Assembly (NCBI GenBank): GCA_018894105.1
Contig: CM032126.1
Location: 23,658,391 to 23,722,390, forward strand
Source: Jacaranda mimosifolia
Lineage: Eukaryota > Streptophyta > Magnoliopsida > Lamiales > Bignoniaceae
Direction of reading: 5' to 3'
DNA: 64,000 nucleotides
Shown here: one piece after another, positions 58,761 through 64,000 of the stretch
Layout: every line of letters starts with the position of its first letter
Numbering within the stretch: the stretch's first letter is position 1
The notes under the pieces: generated by a model
The model's database searches: none
What the model saw: the letters and a program-made list of their open reading frames with translations, nothing else
Told to the model about the DNA's origin: nothing
Made by a program: the position numbers and the translations under genes

Positions 58761-59145
58761 ATTGTTTTCGCCACTCAAACCTTTGAAGAACAAAAACTTG
58801 TTTCTGCCTTTGAATTAGGAGGCGGGTTTGAAGAACAGAGTTGGTATGGTGGGTTCACTGGGTTGTAATGGTTTAATTAAAAATATTTTTTATTTTTATT
58901 TTTTTAATTAATTATATTTTGATTTTTGTTTTAGTTAAAAATTAATTTTTTATAACGACATTTAAGGTATTTCATATTAAAAATTATTTTACTTTTAATT
59001 TAATTAGAAAATATTAGTATAGTAAATTAATTTAATTACTATTGATTTAAAAAAGGTATTTTGACACATATCAATTTTTTTAAGGGGTATAGAATGTTAT
59101 ATAAAAATCATAGGCATCGTACCACACCCAACCCCATCTAAGTAA

Positions 59146-59280
59146 AGTGAAAAGGAAAAGTACAAGATTTGAAAATTAAACTCGATCATGGAATTTTTGT
59201 TTATTTTGGATAGAATATGTATGAATATTAAAATATTTTTAACAATAGTGAAGTATTGGAAAAAGGGAACGTAACATATA

Positions 59281-59323
<43 letters not shown>

Positions 59324-60447
59324 AACTAATGTCCGAGTTTCAAAGTGATTATATCAATTGATGTCATGTTTTACTATGTTAACTATGAAAAGCAAAATAG
59401 CTAATGCTTATCTGTAATAAAATTTCACAAGTAATTACTTAGAGAAATTCGTTTTAAAAAAAGAGGAGCTTTACATTGACTTTTAACTTAATTTTCTCAT
59501 TCTATTTATATTTCAACTTTACTCAATAGAAAGCCTAGTGAGATTTAACATAGAATTGTCTCATTTGGAAATTTTAGTAACTTTTTTTTTTCTAAATACT
59601 GAAATAGAAAATATAAAAAAATTGAAAAGAAAAGTTACTTTTGTATTATGATATAAATTTAGTTCTTTAGAGTAACTCTTGTAACCCAGGCAACAATGCA
59701 CAAATTACAACCCCCACCCCTACCCCCCACCCGGCCCAATCCAAAAAATTGAAAAAATAAAATAATGATAATAATAATATTCCATGACATCGTCTAGCCA
59801 GCAACACTGTCATACATTCTCATGCATGGATGCAGACTAAGAAAATAATCGCCGCATCTCCGCTTACAACACACCTCAATGCAATCGCCTTTTGGTACAC
59901 CTCTTCACCTCAGCACCAACCTCTCCAATCTCCACCACCTTCCACATTAATCGCCATTACATTCTTACAAGTTGCATTAATAATTATCATCATATAAACA
60001 AAGGATGTTATAAATGGTTGAAATTTTTACCATATTTAGAGAGAGTTTTATACACTACTCGAAATTGATGAAATAAATATTAGTTATTAATTTGGATAGC
60101 TACGTCTTTAATTTGTTTTCTTGTTACTATATTTTATTTATATATATATACATATATATTCTTTTATATATATTAGAACAACTGCTTGTCATCGCATCAT
60201 GAATAACAATATTTAAATTAGCAAGCAATCAAGAATTAACAATCAATGAAATACTATCAATACACTTCATACTTTCTTTTTTAATTTTTTTTTTATGGAA
60301 TTTGAACTCAAGAAAGCGTAACTTTAAGACTTCAATTTTTACACTTCATTCAATTACTTGTTATGCTTCTTACAAGATAAAAATAAAAAAGAAAAGTGTA
60401 GATTGCTTTGTGTATTCCAAGAAATTAAGAAAACTCAAGGACAAAGC

Positions 60448-60480
<33 letters not shown>

Positions 60481-60653
60481 CGCGCGCGCGCGATATAGAT
60501 TTATGTTGCAAGATTTAATTTTACGGCCAAAGGGATGCAAGGAATAACTAATTAAACTATACCTGAGGTGAAATGGAAGACAAGTTGAAAGCAAAAGGAT
60601 GAACAGAGGTAGGCCATTTGCAATTTAGAGTAGTACGTAAGTACCCACGACCT
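59146..60653. other. AT-rich intergenic DNA with microsatellites
   Basis: No gene is recognised. It holds a (TA)n run at 59286-59321, a C-rich stretch (59707-59735) and the alternating purine-pyrimidine tract at 60446-60492. Confidence 0.5.
60446..60492. repeat. Compound (TA)n(TG)n(CG)n alternating tract
   Basis: 47 bp of strict purine-pyrimidine alternation: TA repeats, then TG repeats, then six CG dinucleotides. Such tracts, especially (CG)n next to (TG)n, favour Z-DNA under negative supercoiling. Confidence 0.9.
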
Positions 60654-61374
60654 TGTCCAACTTGATAAATTTATATCAACTGCTGCAATTTGGATTGGGT
60701 ATTAGCTCATGGCCTAAATTGGGTATTGGCCCATGACTCAAACTGATTAGATTGGAGTTTTGACCTGTGGTCCAAATAAACATTCATATTTGACGAGACC
60801 TTTGGATAGGCAACCATTGTGGATAAGTATTAGCAACTGACCTTTGGATAAGCATTAGTTGTGGACCATTGGATAAGCATCCACTATGGATAAAGATAAG
60901 CATCATCGTCTGACCATTGGATAGAGCCAAAGGTTTCTTCCTCATTAAGAAAAGAAAGTAGCTTCTTTGTGAAGCTTTACCTCACCCTTATAAATAAGGG
61001 TTTATAAGGGCCTAAGGTCTTAAAGAGGAATATACGAGAGAGGAAGAAAAAACATAAGAGAGTGAAGAGAAGTTTAGAACTCTTGATATCCTCTGAAAAT
61101 CTCTATAGTACTTTCTTAGGTAATCACCTAGAGACCCAAGGCCCTAAAATATGAAAATAATAGATTGCTCTGGTAGTAATCTATAATCTATAAAAGTAAG
61201 GAAACTCTGCTTAGGTACAAGAAAAGGTGATTAACACGTGGTGAGAAGAACTAAAAGGTTGGTGGCCGAGCTGAATCTAACGAGGGCTGTTCTTTATTCC
61301 GCTGTTGCATAAACATGTATGTTTTGGCCCATCTGAATTAACTATGTGTTAATTAGTGAGCTTATCTTCCAACA
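60654..61374 (+). repeat. 5' LTR of the second Copia element
   Basis: It ends CTTATCTTCCAACA immediately before the primer binding site. The best start is TGTCCAACTTGATAAATT at 60654, giving about 720 bp, but it cannot be confirmed because the 3' LTR is outside the window. Internal direct repeats such as TTGGATAAGCATYARTTGTGGA occur around 60800-60910. Confidence 0.65.
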
Positions 61375-61375
61375 G

Positions 61376-61388
61376 TGGTATCGGAGCC
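61376..61388 (+). other. Copia primer binding site (initiator Met-tRNA)
   Basis: TGGTATCGGAGCC starts two bases after the LTR end. TGGTATCRGAGC is the site complementary to the 3' end of plant initiator methionine tRNA, used by most plant Copia elements. Confidence 0.85.
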
Positions 61389-62344
61389 TAGAAAGCTAAG
61401 TCTCGCCGATTAATATGTTCTACGTGGACATAACATGTTTTATGGTGTATATACAATCCCCATGGTCATATCTAGAATCAGTTGGCAAGGAAAACTAACT
61501 TGAGGCTTCAATCGGTAAAATTGAGTTGCCAGTGTTGGTACGATAATGATGTTAGCACTGTACCAGTGTGGTACTTGCAGAAAAAGGTCTCATGATGCCG
61601 GTTGAATCTAAAAAAAAATGATTTGGTGCCTATGTGGTAACCACATGTATGCCTTTGTGGTGGTCCTTTTGTGAAAGTAGACCCACGATACTTATGTGAT
61701 GTCTATGTGGCATGAAATGTGACTGAACATGATTGAAAACTTCATGAGCATGCATTAATAATTGCATAATGTCATTCTAATGAAATGATTATGCAATCTT
61801 GTGGCCTAAAAGTTGCAATATGAATGTATTATTATGATAAATATCGATGTTTGGGTGCTCATGAAAATTGTCCGTTCATTTTCCATCATTTCTTTGTGAT
61901 TATAAGAGATAATTACAAGTGGTGGTTGGCAATACAACATCCTTGCTTGTTTATTCTACTAGTTTAAAGTAGTAGGAATATGTCTCATGTAAATTTCTAT
62001 TTATGAAATATGTACTTATTTGAGACCATATGATGTAAAAGAGTATAACTTTGTTTCTACCACCACGCGCTAGATTATCTTGGTATGATGCACCAAACAT
62101 CTGTGAGGACATATGAGACAGATCTTTTCATATTACATGGATGCTTATGAAAGTATGGACATATTGGTTATTTTATTCAGGATTGGTAAATTTCATTATG
62201 AGTTTTTGATTTAGTGGGAGATGATTACTAGCTGAGCTCGAAATTTTCGATCTCACTGGGTTAAAGATAAATGATGTAAATTTACTTAGATCTAGAATAA
62301 ATTGTTCTTTGAGCAATACCTAACATTCTTGTGTATAAACAGTA

Positions 62345-63185
62345 ATAGACTCCCGAGCTGCTTATTCTGACCTCCATAGTACTGGTAAACTTGATGGCCA
62401 AAATTTTGCTATGTGGCATAGGAAGATTAAGTATTTACTTTATAAAAAAAAAAGACCCTTGACCACCTAGAAAAAATCATGATTAAGCCTGTTATGCCAG
62501 AAAATGGACCACTTGATGAATATCAGCGCGATTTGGACGCATATAATAGATGGGAGGATGAAGATAAAAGTGCGCACTTTACTGTGCGCACTTTACTATG
62601 TTGAGCTGCATACATGATAATCTGATCCATGAGTTTGAGAAGTATCCTATAGCTAAAGAGCTGTGGGAAGCATTGAAGGTCTTGTACGGTAGCACCTCGA
62701 CTACACGATACGATGATCCAACATCTTGAGGTGATGAAGGATATGATTTGAGAACTTCAAAATGCTAGAATAGAGCTCATTGATGAACAACAAGTTCTGG
62801 TTGTCCTAAGATTGCTACCTAAGCAGACTTGGGGACACGTTAAGCTTGTGCTTACACATAATGAGTAGATTAACATGTTTAATAATGTCACCAATCATCT
62901 TAAGCTTGAGGCAGAACGCAAGGAGTCTGAATGTACACAGGCAATTGCTATGGTTGCACACGCTAGCCAACGTAAGCCTTATAAGGGTAAGTGTAAAAAC
63001 TAGTATGTTGGTGCTGGAACAAGCAATAACCAGAGTTAGAACTTAGGCCCAAAGGCTGATGATTATAAAAAACGTCTCCGAACTATGAAGGGCGGAAAGA
63101 AAGATATCAAGAAGCTTAAGTGCTATAACTGTGGAAAGCATGGTCACTTCGCTCGTGATTGCATTGAGCCAAAGAAGGTATAACA
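62345..63185 (+). pseudogene. Copia gag remnant with zinc knuckle
   Basis: Across frames the translation reads LDGQNFAMWHRKIKYLL, KKRPLDHLEKIMIKPVMPEN, DEYQRDLDAYNRWEDEDKSA, then MLSCIHDNLIHEFEKYPIAK and ELWEALKVLYGSTSTT, the usual Copia gag (UBN2-like) domain. A zinc knuckle KCYNCGKHGHFARDC follows (C-x2-C-x4-H-x4-C, 63121-63162), which binds element RNA. The frame is broken by a 14-bp exact tandem duplication at 62570-62597 and by several stops. Confidence 0.88.
62570..62597. repeat. 14-bp exact tandem duplication in gag
   Basis: GTGCGCACTTTACT occurs twice in succession. Fourteen bases are not a multiple of three, so this shifts the gag frame; the two halves of the protein match the family only when one copy is ignored. 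Confidence 0.9.
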
Positions 63186-63204
63186 CGTTAGATGCTTTCT
63201 CTAT

Positions 63205-64000
63205 TCCTTAGTTTGTTCCCATGTTTTGGTTGCTAATTCTCTCCATGGGTGGATTGTAGATACAGGAGCAACAAAACATGCAACAAAAGACAGAGCAGGA
63301 TTTGTTGATTATCATCGAGTACCAAATGGCAGCCATTTTGTTGTGATGGGAAATGGCACACTTGAGGAAGTTTTGGGAGTTGGAACCTATCAACTTTAGC
63401 TCAGCACAAGGCATGAACTGCACCTCAATGATGTACAATATGCAGCTAGTATTCGATGTAATCTACTTTCAGTATTAGCACTTTTAAAATATGGTTTTTC
63501 CTTTTCGTTTGATGATACTACTCTAACTTTTTATTGTGGTCATGAGTTGTATGGCATGGGCTTTGTGAATCACGATTTTTTTATGTTAGAATTAGCCAAT
63601 GATAGTGTTTCTTATGTTTCTTCTGTTATTGATATTACTTCCGAATATGTTAACTGACATGTGAGGTTGGGACACATTGGATAAGAAAGGATGACTAGAT
63701 TAGCTAGCGAAGGTCTTTTGGGATAACTTGATAAGGTCAACCTTTCTCTGTTTGAGCCATGTCTGGCGGGTAAGTCCTACCAAAAGCCTTTTGGTAAGGC
63801 TAAAACAACTACTCATCCTTTAGAGATAGTCCATTCAGACATATATGGACCAATAAATGTGAAGGCACGACGCGGTGCATCCTACTTTCTTACTTTTATT
63901 GATGATTATTCATGCTATGGATCGGTATATCTCCTATCTCATTGATTAAAAGCACTAGATTGGTTTAAGCACTTTGTGATGGAGGTTGAGAACCAAAAAT
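63205..64000 (+). pseudogene. Copia protease, preintegrase and integrase start (runs off window)
   Basis: It reads LVANSLHGWIVDTGATKHAT with the D-T-G-A aspartic protease site (about 63256-63267), then VVMGNGTLEEVLGVGTYQL and LHLNDVQYAASIRCNLLSVL. The preintegrase segment VRLGHIG follows, then the integrase core HPLEIVHSDIYGPINVKARR and GASYFLTFIDDYSCYGSVYL with the first two catalytic Asp residues. Stops occur at several points (for example before HVRLGHIG). The element continues beyond 64000, so RT, RNase H and 3' LTR are not visible. The sequence differs from the Copia at 52.5-56.2 kb. Confidence 0.88.

Larger units (their letters stand above)
57691..59145. mobile_element. Pack-MULE-like element carrying an amino acid permease fragment
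   Basis: Long inverted arms (57701 to about 58050 and about 58780-59135) share, in opposite orientation, blocks such as CCTATGATTTTTA, CCCCTTAAAAAA, AATACCTTTTTTAAAT, TAATTAAACCATT and TTCTTCAAACCCGCC. The outer flanks ATCTAAGTAA (57691-57700 and 59136-59145) are an exact 10-bp direct repeat, the Mutator-type target duplication. Between the arms is a captured host-gene fragment and no transposase. Long terminal inverted repeats, a 9-11 bp duplication and gene cargo define a Pack-MULE. Confidence 0.85.

Noticed and set aside
60302..60594. Open frames across the TA/TG/CG tract
   Set aside because: Dominated by repeat-encoded residues (Cys-Val, Ala-Arg, His-Thr) on both strands.

Overview
The window looks like gene-poor, transposon-packed nuclear DNA of a flowering plant, probably a eudicot. 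The support is AT-rich non-coding DNA, plant-type LTR retrotransposons (Tat-lineage Gypsy and Copia), plant MITEs, spliceosomal introns, and remnants of plant gene families (type I MADS, germin-like, B3, amino acid permease). There are no operons, CRISPR arrays, rRNA or recognisable tRNA genes. Only one gene looks intact: a single-exon AGL62-like MADS-box gene on the minus strand (35979-36608). Almost everything else is mobile or broken. Identifications come from reading translations and repeat ends by eye; no database search was run.

Layout. 1-1.85 kb: decayed Gypsy-associated domain and a possible LTR promoter. 1.9-6.6 kb: T-rich/AT-rich DNA with no gene recognised. 6619-9547: a long solo LTR with matching 5-bp flanks. 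10.6-15.8 kb: decayed PIF/Harbinger material (Myb/SANT-like domains, transposase, GRF-like zinc finger). 17070-32343: a hAT-like element (8-bp target duplication) that contains a TGTTTGG-type MITE, itself split by a 14-kb Tat-lineage Gypsy element (18004-32027, target duplication GGGGT). The Gypsy is coded on the minus strand and carries a plus-strand plant-mobile-domain ORF. 34843-35621: MITE downstream of the MADS gene. 37798-38044: alanyl-tRNA synthetase fragment, then a hAT-type MITE. 38864-44629: Mutator-like element with a decayed transposase and two younger MITEs nested in or beside its terminal repeats. 45415-45854: germin-like minigene that has lost its cupin core. 47.1-52.5 kb: two tandem B3-domain pseudogene units, the first interrupted by a nearly perfect 504-bp inverted duplication (hairpin). 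52.5-56.2 kb: 5'-truncated Copia with one LTR. 57701-59135: Pack-MULE-like element carrying an amino acid permease fragment. 60654-64000: a second Copia element running off the window.

How the pieces relate. Nested target duplications order several insertions: hAT-like element, then MITE, then Gypsy; and Mutator-like element, then the CACTA-type and Tourist-like MITEs. The most unusual structure is the long hairpin at 47198-48253. It lies inside the B3 reading frame, and the neighbouring paralogue preserves the layout without the inverted arm, so its origin can be reconstructed.
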